Counted from the first letter of the stretch, positions 36,249 through 45,442 are shown. The stretch: 64,000 bases of DNA from Bacillus proteolyticus (GCF_001884065.1 NZ_MACH01000167.1:1-64000); one strand, 5' to 3'. Notes: a model not told the origin generated them from the letters alone. Numbers and translations are program-made.

Positions 36249-37013
36249 TTATTTGTTCGCAACTGGGCTTTGTAAATAATATGTTAAAATCCCTGCTGCA
36301 ACCGCAACATTTAATGATTCTGCCCCGCCATAAATCGGAATATACAAGTTTTGATCAGTTTTTGCAAGAATTTCTTGGCGTACGCCGCTTCCTTCATTTC
36401 CTACAATTAATGCAAAACTTCCGGCCGGTGTTACTTCAACGTGCGGAACTCCATTTTCAAGAGCTGTTCCATATACAGGAACGTTATTTTCTTTTAACTT
36501 GTCTACCCATTCTTCTAAGTTCCCTTTTACAACCGGTAAGTGGAAAATAGAACCTTGTGTAGATCGTAGTACTTTACTATTATAAACATCAACGCACCCT
36601 TCTCCAAGCACAACGGCATGAATACCAGCTGCATCAGCTGTACGAATAATTGTTCCTAAATTACCTGGGTCTTGAAGGCCGTCTAATAAAAGAAATTTCC
36701 CATCAATAAGAGCTACTTCTTTCTCATGTTTCTCACAAACAGCAAATACTCCTTGCGTTGTTTCTGTTTCGCGAAGTACTTTTACAATTGCTTCAGGCAC
36801 GATATACATTTCAACATCATTAACTGTCCAATCTTTCGGAAGATCTGTCTGATCTGAAACGATAAGTTCCGTTACAACTCCCGCCTTTAAAGCTTCCTCT
36901 ACTAAATGGAATCCTTCTACAAAAAATAAACCTTTTTTATCGCGCTCTTTTTTCGTCTGCAGCTTCTTCCACTGCTTCACACGCGGATTTTGTACTGAAT
37001 CAATGTTTTTCAT
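36249..37013 (-). CDS. TrmH/SpoU-family RNA 2'-O-methyltransferase (YsgA)
   Basis: A 254-residue SPOUT methyltransferase, started at ATG 37013 (MKNIDSVQNPRVKQWKKL) because GAGAGGGAAAT lies just upstream. The N-terminal domain (KKGLFFVEGFHLVEEAL) binds RNA. The trefoil-knot SAM site shows DGLQDPGNLGTIIRTADAAG, IVGNEGSGV and IPIYGGAESLNVAVA. Family members modify rRNA or tRNA. It sits upstream of pheST, as in B. subtilis. Confidence 0.88.
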   Translation of the reverse strand: MKNIDSVQNPRVKQWKKLQTKKERDKKGLFFVEGFHLVEEALKAGVVTELIVSDQTDLPKDWTVNDVEMYIVPEAIVKVLRETETTQGVFAVCEKHEKEVALIDGKFLLLDGLQDPGNLGTIIRTADAAGIHAVVLGEGCVDVYNSKVLRSTQGSIFHLPVVKGNLEEWVDKLKENNVPVYGTALENGVPHVEVTPAGSFALIVGNEGSGVRQEILAKTDQNLYIPIYGGAESLNVAVAAGILTYYLQSPVANK

Positions 37014-37128
37014 AATATGTATTTCCCTCTCTTCTTGTCTTATCATTATAGCCTATTTTTCATACATATTTACATAAAAAAGAACAAAAACTAACGTCAG
37101 TTTCAATTCTGAAGAAGAGGTGAAAATC

Positions 37129-37338
37129 ATGAGTTTTAATTTACGCGGCGCTGTATTAGCGAATGTGACTGGAAATTCACAAGACCAATTACAAGAAACG
37201 ATTGTCGATGCAATTCAAAGCGGTGAAGAAAAAATGCTTCCAGGTCTTGGCGTTTTATTCGAAGTCATTTGGAAAAATGCTGGTGAAAATGAAAAACACG
37301 AAATGCTAGAAACACTGGAGCAAGGATTAAAAAAATAA
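37129..37338 (+). CDS. sspI: Small acid-soluble spore protein I
   Basis: A 69-residue protein from ATG at 37129 (GAAGAGGTGAAAATC upstream). The sequence ([32 protein letters not shown]) is characteristic of SspI, a minor spore core protein made in the forespore. Beside ysgA and pheST, as in B. subtilis. Expression is expected from a forespore sigma factor, but I could not assign a convincing promoter. Confidence 0.92.
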   Translation: MSFNLRGAVLANVTGNSQDQLQETIVDAIQSGEEKMLPGLGVLFEVIWKNAGENEKHEMLETLEQGLKK

Positions 37339-37346
37339 GTAATTTG

Positions 37347-37380
37347 AAAATCACCTTAGCATAAGCCGAGGTGATTTTTT
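37347..37380 (+). terminator. sspI terminator
   Basis: AAAATCACCT / AGGTGATTTTTT inverted repeat eight bases after the stop. Confidence 0.88.
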
Positions 37381-37495
37381 TACGAAAAAAATTTTTTTCT
37401 TCTCCTAAACATTTCTACTTTACTAACGCTGATTGATGGAGTACAATGTTCAAAATACATTTAAACCGATCGATTTTCTTTATAGACACCATTAG

Positions 37496-37653
37496 ATAAA
37501 GTGAAACTTTAATTAGTGGGGAGGGGTGTTAATCCCCACTAATTATTAGCCTTCACCAATCGGGCTTTTACGGGCAGTTGATTCCCCACCTAACTTCCTC
37601 GTATTCGCCGAATTTTGAAGTAGGAATCTTACTGCCCGTTAAAGCGGGATAAA
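37496..37653 (+). repeat. bcr1 repeat element, full length, in the leader of an HD-domain gene
   Basis: 158 bp from ATAAAGTGAAACTTTAATTA to AAAGCGGGATAAA, with ATAAA at both ends. It differs from the copy at 30011 by scattered substitutions. Its right end is immediately followed by AGGAGTG, the ribosome site of the next gene. Confidence 0.85.
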
Positions 37654-37668
37654 AGGAGTGAATGTTTT

Positions 37669-38226
37669 ATGCATCGTATTACGCTTGAACAAGTTTTTAA
37701 ACATCACATTACACAAAAATATGTAAACCGTTCTGGAATGGTCCACGCGATTGCTGTCGCTTACCATGCGTTTCACCTAGCTAAAAAGCATCACGCCTCA
37801 GTCGATGCTGCGACAAAGGCTGGTTTCCTTCATGATATCGGACACCATACGTGGTACACAGGGGGCGAATGGGACTATGATTTGTATAAAAAGAATGATA
37901 TACATGCAATTAAAGGAGCAGAAAGAGCTCATAAATTGCTTATTAGATTAGGAGAACATCCGAAACTAGCAAAAGAAATTTCCGTTGCCATTCTTCTGCA
38001 CACCGATTCTTTCCTACTAGAACAAACGCTTGAAAGAACCCCTCTACAAAACGTTATTAAGTGGGCGGATGAAGCCGATGAAGAACCGGGCGGGGCACAT
38101 CATTATAGAACGATTTCTTATGACAAAGCATTGAAAGCAATTCAACAATTAGACCGGTTGGTAGAGCGTGAATTGCAAATAGAGCAATCGAAATCGAATA
38201 ACAAGGCAGAACGCATTTACCAATGA
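37669..38226 (+). CDS. HD-domain phosphohydrolase family protein
   Basis: A 185-residue protein with an HD metal-binding domain: an N-terminal histidine in GMVHAIAVAYH, the HD pair in GFLHDIGHHTW, and a later histidine and aspartate in AILLHTDSF and WADEADE. Related proteins hydrolyse phosphate esters such as (d)NTPs or nucleotide second messengers; the substrate is unknown. Start: AGGAGTG, directly at the end of a bcr1 repeat, so its mRNA leader probably contains bcr1 sequence. Confidence 0.82.
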   Translation: MHRITLEQVFKHHITQKYVNRSGMVHAIAVAYHAFHLAKKHHASVDAATKAGFLHDIGHHTWYTGGEWDYDLYKKNDIHAIKGAERAHKLLIRLGEHPKLAKEISVAILLHTDSFLLEQTLERTPLQNVIKWADEADEEPGGAHHYRTISYDKALKAIQQLDRLVERELQIEQSKSNNKAERIYQ

Positions 38227-38262
38227 GAAAGAGGCATCACTACAGTGTGATACCTCTTTTAT
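38227..38262 (+). terminator. Terminator of the HD-domain gene
   Basis: AAAGAGGCATCAC / GTGATACCTCTTTT stem directly after the stop codon. Confidence 0.85.
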
Positions 38263-38388
38263 TATTTTCCCCTAAAAAATACACGGAATATTTCAAATTT
38301 GAATCTTGTATGTAATATTTAAACGTAACATTCCAAATTCAAATCAATTATAATTTTATATATAAATATAAAGAGGTGATTTGAACAT

Positions 38389-39102
38389 ATGCAACCCGCT
38401 ACACAAATTCCACACGAACAGAACAACTCCATGTCATGGTTACAATTTCTTGGAGTTTTATTCATTCTCTTCCCATGTCTCTCATTAATAAATATACTCC
38501 TTACACTTTTACCTATTGAGTTATATGGATACATTAACCCAGATACAAATAAATTTTTGCTTGATTCTATAGAAAATGTAAGTTATGAATTAGTTGCCTT
38601 ACTTTTACTAATCGTATTTATCACGAAATATAAACCACTGAAAGAACTAGTATTACCTATATTTGATTTTCGAGTTTTAAAATCTTTTCAGATGTACATC
38701 TATGTTCTCATTTATTATGTACTCACCCTATTTGTAGATATGCTTGTGTTAGATAAATTATTCCCTTCATCCGTACAAGAACAGTCTGATGCATTGCAAC
38801 TTTCAACACTAGAGCACTATCCACTTCTCTTACTTCTAGCTGGTGGGATTTTTGCACCTATTTTTGAAGAGCTTGTATGCAGAGGTATTCTTCTTCGTTT
38901 TTTCGAAGAGAAGTTTACCTTTTGGCCAGCTGTAATTCTCTCAAGTTTAATTTTCGGTATTGCTCATACGTACTCTGTGGGAATTATGGTTAGCGCATTT
39001 ATGACGGGAATATTTGCTTGTTTATTGTACAAACAAACTAAATCTGTTATTCCAGCTATACTATTACATATTTTAACTAATATAATCGCCTTTTCAACGT
39101 AA
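38389..39102 (+). CDS. CPBP-family intramembrane metalloprotease
   Basis: A 237-residue protein with about seven helices and the three glutamyl protease (CPBP/Abi) motifs: EELVCRGILLRFFEEK, FGIAHTYSVG, and HILTN near the C-terminus. Members process membrane-bound substrates, including in bacteriocin immunity and prenyl-protein-like pathways; the target here is unknown. Start: AAGAGGTG before ATG. The adjacent intergenic DNA is AT-rich. Confidence 0.88.
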   Translation: MQPATQIPHEQNNSMSWLQFLGVLFILFPCLSLINILLTLLPIELYGYINPDTNKFLLDSIENVSYELVALLLLIVFITKYKPLKELVLPIFDFRVLKSFQMYIYVLIYYVLTLFVDMLVLDKLFPSSVQEQSDALQLSTLEHYPLLLLLAGGIFAPIFEELVCRGILLRFFEEKFTFWPAVILSSLIFGIAHTYSVGIMVSAFMTGIFACLLYKQTKSVIPAILLHILTNIIAFST

Positions 39103-39133
39103 AAAAGAGGTATCATCACGATACCTCTTTCAC
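39103..39133 (+). terminator. Terminator of the CPBP protease gene
   Basis: AAAAGAGGTATC / GATACCTCTTTC stem directly after the stop. Confidence 0.85.
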
Positions 39134-39305
39134 TCTTTTATAACAACTTCAAACGCTGCTCCCGTCACACTATCCCCTAGCTTTTCTAAGAGCCAATAAC
39201 ACATCATCCATACATTCCTATCAAATTATTCATTTTCATTAATAATATCCAAAATAAACCTCATGTAGTAAAATATTACTTAATTAACATAAAAGGAGTT
39301 TACAT

Positions 39306-39680
39306 ATGTTCAGTATTATTTGGATGCTTTTCATGCCACTTCTCATGTTGTGCGGAATTGCTGGTGGTATTTTTTTAGTGGTAACCGGAATTATTCATCG
39401 TAAATTCCTTGCTATTTTAATGGGGATTATTTGCTGCTCATTCGTTATAATGCCTTTTATTTTTTTGAACAAAGGTATAAACGGAGAGGATGTTCTTCAT
39501 ATTCCAGCGGTTCTATATTGGATGCTTTTCTCTCTAGCTGGTTTATTAGCAGGGATTAATGGGGCACGTTCAAAAATTAAAAGTATACGTAATATGGGAT
39601 TCATTATTTTCTCGTTAGGACTGTTCGCAGCTATTTGTTATCAGCTCATGTCTATGCCTGATTCATATTTCATTCGTTAA
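39306..39680 (+). CDS. Four-helix membrane protein, first of a tandem pair
   Basis: A 124-residue protein with four hydrophobic helices and short loops (WMLFMPLLMLCGIAGGIFLV, FLAILMGIICCSFVIMPFIF, LYWMLFSLAGLLAG, FIIFSLGLFAAICYQL). AAAAGGAG precedes ATG. It has the same helix order as the next gene and shared blocks (PLLMLC / PILMLC, LYW..F.LAGLLA, IRNMG/IRSMG), so the two arose by duplication. No function is recognised. Confidence 0.75.
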   Translation: MFSIIWMLFMPLLMLCGIAGGIFLVVTGIIHRKFLAILMGIICCSFVIMPFIFLNKGINGEDVLHIPAVLYWMLFSLAGLLAGINGARSKIKSIRNMGFIIFSLGLFAAICYQLMSMPDSYFIR

Positions 39681-39693
39681 GGAGTTATTACAC

Positions 39694-40056
39694 ATGGAAG
39701 TTACCGGATTGTTAGTTTGGATTATCTTAGGCCCTATTTTGATGCTATGCGAATTCATCGTGGGTATTTTTTTAATTGCTGCCGGAATTAAATACCGAAA
39801 ATTACTTACCTTTATAGCGGGATTGATTAGTATATTGCTTATCGTTGTTCCTATCATTTGTATAGGCTATGGAATAGATTTAGAGCGGATGCTCCCAATT
39901 TCAGGAACTTTATATTGGAGCTTCTTCCCTTTAGCCGGACTATTAGCTATTATAAGCGGGAGACAATTCACACATATTCGTTCTATGGGGATAATTTTGT
40001 TTATAACGGGATTATGCTCTTTGACTGCTTATCACCTTTTATATTTAACTACATAA
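39694..40056 (+). CDS. Four-helix membrane protein, second of a tandem pair
   Basis: A 120-residue paralogue of the preceding gene, 13 bp behind it with AAGGAGTTATT before ATG. It keeps LMLCEFIVGIFLIAAGIKYR, LYWSFFPLAGLLAIISG and HIRSMGIILFITGL. The two proteins are probably co-made and may interact. Function unknown. Confidence 0.75.
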   Translation: MEVTGLLVWIILGPILMLCEFIVGIFLIAAGIKYRKLLTFIAGLISILLIVVPIICIGYGIDLERMLPISGTLYWSFFPLAGLLAIISGRQFTHIRSMGIILFITGLCSLTAYHLLYLTT

Positions 40057-40060
40057 AAAC

Positions 40061-40098
40061 ATAGAAAAGCAGGGAAATTAATTCCCTGCTTTTCTATT
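40061..40098. terminator. Bidirectional terminator overlapping the MFS stop region
   Basis: Long inverted repeat ATAGAAAAGCAGGGAA / TTCCCTGCTTTTCTAT between convergent genes. Confidence 0.88.
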
Positions 40099-41862
40099 TC
40101 GTTTATTGCCTGATGGTAAGAAGAACGATAACACCCAAGCAATACCTGCTAATATTGTTGCAATTAAGAAGGCATCGTTAATGCCGTTAATTGCAGATAG
40201 CTTTGAAATTTGTCCGAATAATAGTTGCGTGCTCATCGCATCTCCTGCTTGAGCTGACCCGGCTAATGCCGCTAAGCTTTGACCCATACCGTGTACTTTA
40301 TCAACTAAAATTGGGTTTGACGTTGTTAACATATTGCCGTAATCCGCTACGTGAGCAGTAGTTTGTTGCGTCATAAGCGTGATTAATATCGCTGTTCCAA
40401 TTGAACCAGCTACTTGTCTTGACGTATTTTGCGTTGCTGTACCGTGAGAAATTAATTTCATCGGTAACGCGTTCATACCAGCTGTCATAATTGGCATCAT
40501 AATGAATGACATACCAATTGAACGTATAATATAATCTGTCATAATAACGCTATACGGTGTATCCATCGATAACGTTGTAAATTTATATGTCGCAAATGTT
40601 GTAATGGCTAATCCAACAATTGCTAACGGACGAATACCATACTTATCAAATAGTTTACCTGCAACTGGTCCCATAATCCCCATAATTAATGATCCTGGAA
40701 GTAATAATAAACCTGATTCCATCGGTGTAAAACCGCGAATGTTTTGCAAGTATACTGGAAGTAATAACATACCTCCGAATAATGCCATCGTTACGATTGC
40801 GTTAATTACTAATGTGAAAGTGAACGTTGGATATTTAAATACTTGCAAATCAAGCATTTTATTGTCCGTTGTTAACTCTCTCCAAATAAATACTGTTAAA
40901 CCAATGACACCGATGATAAGTGTTATAATAACTTCTGCACTAGTCCAGCCATTATTTCCAGCCTCACTAAATCCGTACAGTAAGCTTCCTAGTCCAATAC
41001 TTGAACTAATAACACCAAATACATCTAACTTTGTTTTAGACACCGGCTGTGCCAGTGTGAAGAATTTTAAAGATAAGAACGTAATAATTAAACCGATCAC
41101 AAACATACCGTAGAACATTAAGTTCCAGCTATAATTTTCAATCACCCAACCTGTTATAGTTGGTCCGATAGCTGGCGCTAAAATCATTGCTACCCCTAGT
41201 AATCCCATCGCTGCTCCGCGCTTATGAGGCGGGAATAATGTCATGAAGATATTCATACCAACCGGCATTAAAATACCTGCACCGACCGCTTGAATAATAC
41301 GGCCCGTCATCATCATTGTAAAGTTACCTGATGTAGCACAAATGATAGATCCTACTGTGAAGAATAACATTGCCGCTACGAATAATTTACGATACGTAAA
41401 TCGTGAAACTAAAAAGGCACTAATCGGTACTAAAATTCCGTTTACAAGCATGAAGCCTGTAATTAACCATTGGGCCGTTGAAGTTGATACGTTAAATTCA
41501 TTCATTAATGGAGGTAATGCAACATTAATGATCGTTTGATTTAAAATAGAAATGAACATACCAAGAATTAATACAGTTACAACTGCCTTTACATTCACAT
41601 TCTCTACCGGCAATTGTCTCTTCAGCATTTCTTTTTCCTGTTTCACTTGCTCTTGCTTCCCTGTTTCTAATTCCACTACGTTAGAAGCTTCTGTTTCTTG
41701 TTTTTGTTCAAGTTCTGTTTCTGCTTTAGTTACCTCTATTTTACTTACGGCTGGGACTTGTTCTTCTCCCATATTCGTTTTTTTCTTTCGTAAAAGACGA
41801 TTTACAAGGAAGAAGACGATTATACAAAATAGTGCATATCCTACAATTGCAATTGAGGACAT
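40078..41862 (-). CDS. DHA2-family (EmrB/QacA) multidrug MFS exporter with N-terminal extension
   Basis: A 594-residue protein. Residues about 95-590 form a 14-helix DHA2 transporter with motif ATSGNFTMMMTGRIIQAVGA and the antiporter motif C region GPTITGWVIENYSWNLMFY. Unusually, about 90 extra N-terminal residues precede it: one hydrophobic helix (IAIVGYALFCIIVFFLVN), a basic stop and a Glu/Gln-rich linker. It works with the HlyD-like adaptor encoded 12 bp upstream, probably exporting drugs or lipophilic compounds under a TetR-type repressor. Confidence 0.9.
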   Translation of the reverse strand: MSSIAIVGYALFCIIVFFLVNRLLRKKKTNMGEEQVPAVSKIEVTKAETELEQKQETEASNVVELETGKQEQVKQEKEMLKRQLPVENVNVKAVVTVLILGMFISILNQTIINVALPPLMNEFNVSTSTAQWLITGFMLVNGILVPISAFLVSRFTYRKLFVAAMLFFTVGSIICATSGNFTMMMTGRIIQAVGAGILMPVGMNIFMTLFPPHKRGAAMGLLGVAMILAPAIGPTITGWVIENYSWNLMFYGMFVIGLIITFLSLKFFTLAQPVSKTKLDVFGVISSSIGLGSLLYGFSEAGNNGWTSAEVIITLIIGVIGLTVFIWRELTTDNKMLDLQVFKYPTFTFTLVINAIVTMALFGGMLLLPVYLQNIRGFTPMESGLLLLPGSLIMGIMGPVAGKLFDKYGIRPLAIVGLAITTFATYKFTTLSMDTPYSVIMTDYIIRSIGMSFIMMPIMTAGMNALPMKLISHGTATQNTSRQVAGSIGTAILITLMTQQTTAHVADYGNMLTTSNPILVDKVHGMGQSLAALAGSAQAGDAMSTQLLFGQISKLSAINGINDAFLIATILAGIAWVLSFFLPSGNKRNRKAGN

Positions 41863-41874
41863 CTCATCTCCCCC

Positions 41875-42528
41875 TTACTTATGAATACGAACTGACACAT
41901 TCATTCCAGGAACAATATTTACTGATTTACTATGGTCTAAAGAAATTTTAACTGGTACAACTTGCTTTACTTTCGTATAGTTCGCTGTTGCGTTACTTGA
42001 TGGTAACATCGAGAATGTATTCGCTGTTGTTAATCCAACTTGTTCTACTTTTCCTGTTAACGTTGTATCTGGGTATGCATCCACATATACATCTACTGTT
42101 TGACCTTTTTGAACATCATCAATAGTTGTCTCTTCAATGTTGGCTGTTACCCATAAATTATTCATATCAAATGCGTAAGCAATTGGGCTTCCCGCTCCAA
42201 CGAATGCATTTGTTGTTGTGTTTGATTGTACAACCGTAGCATTTTGCGGAATTATTACGTCTACTGTTTGTTCTCCATTTGCTGCCGCTACAGTAACAGC
42301 ACCTAATTTATCGTTCTCATTGTAATTTTTGCCTACTTCAGCTTTCCAGTCGGTTAATTTACCCGCTACTGGTGACGCAATTGGAATTACCTTTCCGTCA
42401 ATTTTTGCATTGTCTGTTTTTAAATAGTTTTCCGTTTGATTGTAATAGTAATAACCGCCAATACCGCCGCCAACTAATACAATTAATGTGATAATGTTGA
42501 TAATTACCATTCTTCGAAACTGATTCAT
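41875..42528 (-). CDS. EmrA/HlyD-family efflux adaptor protein
   Basis: A 217-residue membrane fusion protein from ATG at 42528 (MNQFRRMVIINIITLIVLVG, with AAGGAGAGG upstream). One N-terminal helix is followed by a lipoyl/barrel-sandwich part (DGKVIPIASPVAGKLTDW) and a beta-barrel domain (NLWVTANIEETTIDDVQKGQ, VDVYVDAYPDTTLTGKVEQV). It has no long coiled coil, as is common in Gram-positive EmrA proteins. First gene of the efflux operon. Confidence 0.9.
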   Translation of the reverse strand: MNQFRRMVIINIITLIVLVGGGIGGYYYYNQTENYLKTDNAKIDGKVIPIASPVAGKLTDWKAEVGKNYNENDKLGAVTVAAANGEQTVDVIIPQNATVVQSNTTTNAFVGAGSPIAYAFDMNNLWVTANIEETTIDDVQKGQTVDVYVDAYPDTTLTGKVEQVGLTTANTFSMLPSSNATANYTKVKQVVPVKISLDHSKSVNIVPGMNVSVRIHK

Positions 42529-42754
42529 TGCATTCCTCTCCTTATATCGCATATAATTTTTTTCTAAACTATTTACATCCTTATTGTTTATATTGTTTAA
42601 TTGTTAATTATATTAACTTTTAAACAAAAAAATCACACCCTTTGCAGTACAAACCTTATTTCGTCTGTCTGCGAGCGGTGCTGATTTCTGAAGGACTATC
42701 GTTTATAATTATAAATAATTATGCCGAATCTACAACCAACAATTTAAACCTATA

Positions 42755-42770
42755 TGTTGTTTAAGCAACA
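42755..42770. promoter_or_regulatory. Candidate operator 1 of the TetR-type regulator
   Basis: TGTTGTTTAAGCAACA is palindromic except for one base pair and lies in the divergent intergenic region between regulator and efflux operon. Confidence 0.65.
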
Positions 42771-42784
42771 TTACACTATATATG

Positions 42785-42800
42785 TGTTGTTTAAGTTAAA
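42785..42800. promoter_or_regulatory. Candidate operator 2 of the TetR-type regulator
   Basis: TGTTGTTTAAGTTAAA repeats the first 11 bases of operator 1 exactly 30 bp away, about three helical turns. Confidence 0.55.
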
Positions 42801-42824
42801 AAAAATAAACGGGGTGAAGTAAAA

Positions 42825-43442
42825 ATGTCTATTAAAAATACAAATGATCCACGTGTAAAACGAACGAGACAACTCATACAGGATGCTTTTGTCGCTTTAG
42901 TAGGCGAAAAGGGCTTCGAAAATGTAACTGTGCAACATATCGCGGAACGTGCTCCTGTAAATCGCGCTACATTTTATAGCCATTACCATGATAAATATGA
43001 TTTATTAGACAAAAGCATTGAAGAAATGTTAGAGAGCTTAACGGAAGTAATTAAACCGAAAAATAAAAATAAAGAAGAGTTTCAACTTACATTTGATTCT
43101 CCAAATCCAACCTTTTTAGCTTTATTCGAACATATTGCAGCAAATGTAAATTTCTATAACGTTATGCTTGGTGATAAAGCAGCTGGAAATTACTCTTATA
43201 AAATGATGAAAACAATCCAAACACATTTAACATTGAGTTTATCTATTTCACAGCCAGATGATGAAGAACTTATGGTTCCCCGTGACATTCTTATTAGTTA
43301 CGTTACCGGTGCTCACATCGGAATGATTATGTCATGGTTAAAAAGAGGCATGATTTATACCCCTCATTTCATGGCAATGCAATTAACTCGCTTAATTATT
43401 TTAGGAGCTCACACTGCAGCAGGGTTAGAAAGACCATTTTAA
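42825..43442 (+). CDS. TetR/AcrR-family transcriptional regulator
   Basis: A 205-residue regulator with an N-terminal helix-turn-helix (RTRQLIQDAFVALVGEKGFE, NVTVQHIAERAPVNRATFYS HYHDKYDLL) and a C-terminal ligand domain. It is divergent from the EmrAB-like operon, with two candidate operators between them, so it probably represses both itself and the pump. GGGGTGAAG precedes ATG. Confidence 0.9.
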   Translation: MSIKNTNDPRVKRTRQLIQDAFVALVGEKGFENVTVQHIAERAPVNRATFYSHYHDKYDLLDKSIEEMLESLTEVIKPKNKNKEEFQLTFDSPNPTFLALFEHIAANVNFYNVMLGDKAAGNYSYKMMKTIQTHLTLSLSISQPDDEELMVPRDILISYVTGAHIGMIMSWLKRGMIYTPHFMAMQLTRLIILGAHTAAGLERPF

Positions 43443-43447
43443 AATGC

Positions 43448-43478
43448 AAAAAGCGAAGGGATTTTTCCCTTCGCTTTC
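43448..43478. terminator. Bidirectional terminator
   Basis: AAAGCGAAGGGA / TCCCTTCGCTTT between the regulator and the convergent peptidase gene. Confidence 0.85.
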
Positions 43479-43482
43479 TCTA

Positions 43483-44568
43483 TTAATTAAAAGTAATGTT
43501 ATGTACAGCCTCTTTATCAAGACGTTTAATAACTTCTACAATTAACTTCACGGCATTTTCATAGTCATCACGGTGTAACATTGCCGCATGAGAATGAATG
43601 TAGCGTGTCGCAATCGTAATTGCCATAGACGGAATACCGTTTACAGAAATGTGAATTGCTCCTGCATCTGTTCCCCCGCCCGCTACAGAATCATACTGAT
43701 ACGGAATTTGTAATTCATCAGCAACATCAACAACGAAATCACGTAAACCTGTATGGCCAATAACAGAAGCATCATATAAAATGATCTGCGGTCCATCGCC
43801 CATTTTACTTTGCGCTTCTTTTGACGTTACACCCGGTGTATCTCCAGCGATACCAACATCTACTGCGAACGCGATATCTGGTTTGATATAATTCGCAGAT
43901 GTTTTTGCACCACGAAGACCAACCTCTTCTTGTACAGTTCCAACGCCGTATACAACGTTTGGATGTTTTTCATCTTTTAATTGTTTTAATACGTCAATTG
44001 CAATCGCACAACCGATTCGGTTATCCCATGCTTTTGCAAGTAACATCTTTTCGTTCTTCATTACTTGGAATTCAAAGTAAGGTACAACTTGATCCCCTGG
44101 TCTTACGCCCCACTCCATTGCCTCTTCTTGGCTAGAAGCACCAATATCGATGAACATGTCTTTAATGTCAACTGGCTTTTTACGAGCTTCTGGAGGTAAA
44201 ATGTGCGGTGGTTTCGAGCCAATCACACCTGTTATATCTCCTTTACGCGTTACAATTGTTACGCGCTGTGCAAGCATAACTTGCGACCACCAGCCACCAA
44301 CCGTTTGGAAACGAAGGAAGCCTTTGTCATCAATTTGCGTAAGCATAAAGCCAACTTCATCTAAATGACCTGCAACCATAATTTTCGGGCCATTTTCTTC
44401 CCCAACTTTTTTCGCAACTAAACTTCCTAAATTATCAGTAGAAAGTTCATCTGCAAACGGCTCAATATATTTCTTCATTACTTCACGTGGTTCGCGCTCA
44501 TTACCCGCAATACCGCGTGCGTCTGTTAATTCTTTTAGCATTGTCAATGTCGCGTCTAATTTTGTCAT
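43483..44568 (-). CDS. M42-family aminopeptidase (YsdC type)
   Basis: A 361-residue metallopeptidase from ATG at 44568 ([16 protein letters not shown]), chosen because AAGGAGGG lies at the right distance. M42 motifs include [11 protein letters not shown], the bridging aspartate in [16 protein letters not shown], the catalytic pair [11 protein letters not shown] and the last ligand histidine in [11 protein letters not shown]. It is a cobalt- or zinc-dependent, multimeric aminopeptidase of the TET/YsdC kind that trims peptides in the cytosol. Confidence 0.93.
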   Translation of the reverse strand: MTKLDATLTMLKELTDARGIAGNEREPREVMKKYIEPFADELSTDNLGSLVAKKVGEENGPKIMVAGHLDEVGFMLTQIDDKGFLRFQTVGGWWSQVMLAQRVTIVTRKGDITGVIGSKPPHILPPEARKKPVDIKDMFIDIGASSQEEAMEWGVRPGDQVVPYFEFQVMKNEKMLLAKAWDNRIGCAIAIDVLKQLKDEKHPNVVYGVGTVQEEVGLRGAKTSANYIKPDIAFAVDVGIAGDTPGVTSKEAQSKMGDGPQIILYDASVIGHTGLRDFVVDVADELQIPYQYDSVAGGGTDAGAIHISVNGIPSMAITIATRYIHSHAAMLHRDDYENAVKLIVEVIKRLDKEAVHNITFN

Positions 44569-44637
44569 TGCCAACACCCTCCTTTTTCTTCAGTCACTTT
44601 ATTATACAAAAGGAAATTGAAATATTCAAAAATTAAC

Positions 44638-45129
44638 TTAGTATCCTTGTGTTTGACGCTGATGATTTACTTCATTTTTGTCTAAATACGCTTTTTCAAT
44701 CTCCTCTTGTTCAAACTCAAGTGCTTGTCCAAGTCGAAGGTAGCTTGTAAATAATTCAATATAGTTTGTAATAGATGGTTGATCTGTAAAACGAATCACT
44801 TTCGCATATGTGTCTAAGAAAATTTCCACTTGTGTTTTATTCGTTTGCGCACATTTATAGAATAAGAAGTTTTTATCAATTCCTAAATCGATTCCGATTG
44901 ATAAGATAAAATGCAAACCATCTACGTATTCTTCTAATATTACTTCACGCTCTGATGCTGGTTTATTGCTCCAATATTTAAAACAACGTGTTTCATTTGC
45001 AAGTTCTCCAATTTCTACAAGTAGAGCTAACATTTTTTCTTTTAACAACTTTTTCGGTTGTAAGTCATGTTCTTTCACAATACGGTCATCTAATTCTTTT
45101 TGTAATTTAAATAGTTGTAGTAAGTCCAT
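44638..45129 (-). CDS. Dimeric (all-alpha) dUTPase
   Basis: A 163-residue protein from ATG at 45129 (MDLLQLFKLQKELDDRIVKE, GGAGGAGGAC upstream). The NTP-pyrophosphohydrolase motif appears as LLVEIGELANETRCFKYW and LEEYVDGLHFILSIGID (ExxE followed by ExxD). It belongs to the dUTPase_2 family, which cleaves dUTP to dUMP and keeps uracil out of DNA. It is a single gene, lying between the peptidase and ribosomal-protein genes, a stable neighbourhood in Bacillus. Confidence 0.88.
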   Translation of the reverse strand: MDLLQLFKLQKELDDRIVKEHDLQPKKLLKEKMLALLVEIGELANETRCFKYWSNKPASEREVILEEYVDGLHFILSIGIDLGIDKNFLFYKCAQTNKTQVEIFLDTYAKVIRFTDQPSITNYIELFTSYLRLGQALEFEQEEIEKAYLDKNEVNHQRQTQGY

Positions 45130-45297
45130 TCTATTGTCCTCCTCCAACATCGCATTTTTACGTAACAATGTTGTTTCATCTCAAAGTTCATTATAATTTT
45201 TCAGTTCTTATTAACAAGTCAGCTACCTAACTCTTTATAAAATAGCTTGTCCTTAATTCGCAAATACGTTTCAATCATCGCTATTCGATTGTTCACC

Positions 45298-45363
45298 TCA
45301 TTGGTGATGGCTAATACTTAGCCGAGGATAACACCCCACTGATTAAAGTTTTACTTTATCTGA
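45298..45363 (-). repeat. bcr1 fragment (left end only)
   Basis: On the minus strand GATAAAGTAAAACTTTAATC then AGTGGGGTG and TTAGCCATCACCAAT match the first part of bcr1, then similarity ends. The rest of the gap 45130-45630 has no supported gene: only an orphan terminator and AT-rich DNA. Confidence 0.7.
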
Positions 45364-45442
45364 TGAAAGTTCCATATCATCTTTCCATTATAGCAGTGTC
45401 GTTTCTGCTAGGAAAGATACTCTTCTTTCCAAAGGAACATAA

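Noticed and set aside
37046-37052. CATTATA as a sigma-G -10 element for sspI
   Set aside because: No matching -35 at the right spacing and it lies about 77 bp from the start; not strong enough to list.
37441-37510. A third DKVKL-type ORF ending at the bcr1 copy at 37496
   Set aside because: The frame that would enter bcr1 as DKVKL is closed by a TAG 15 bases upstream, so no ORF is truncated there.
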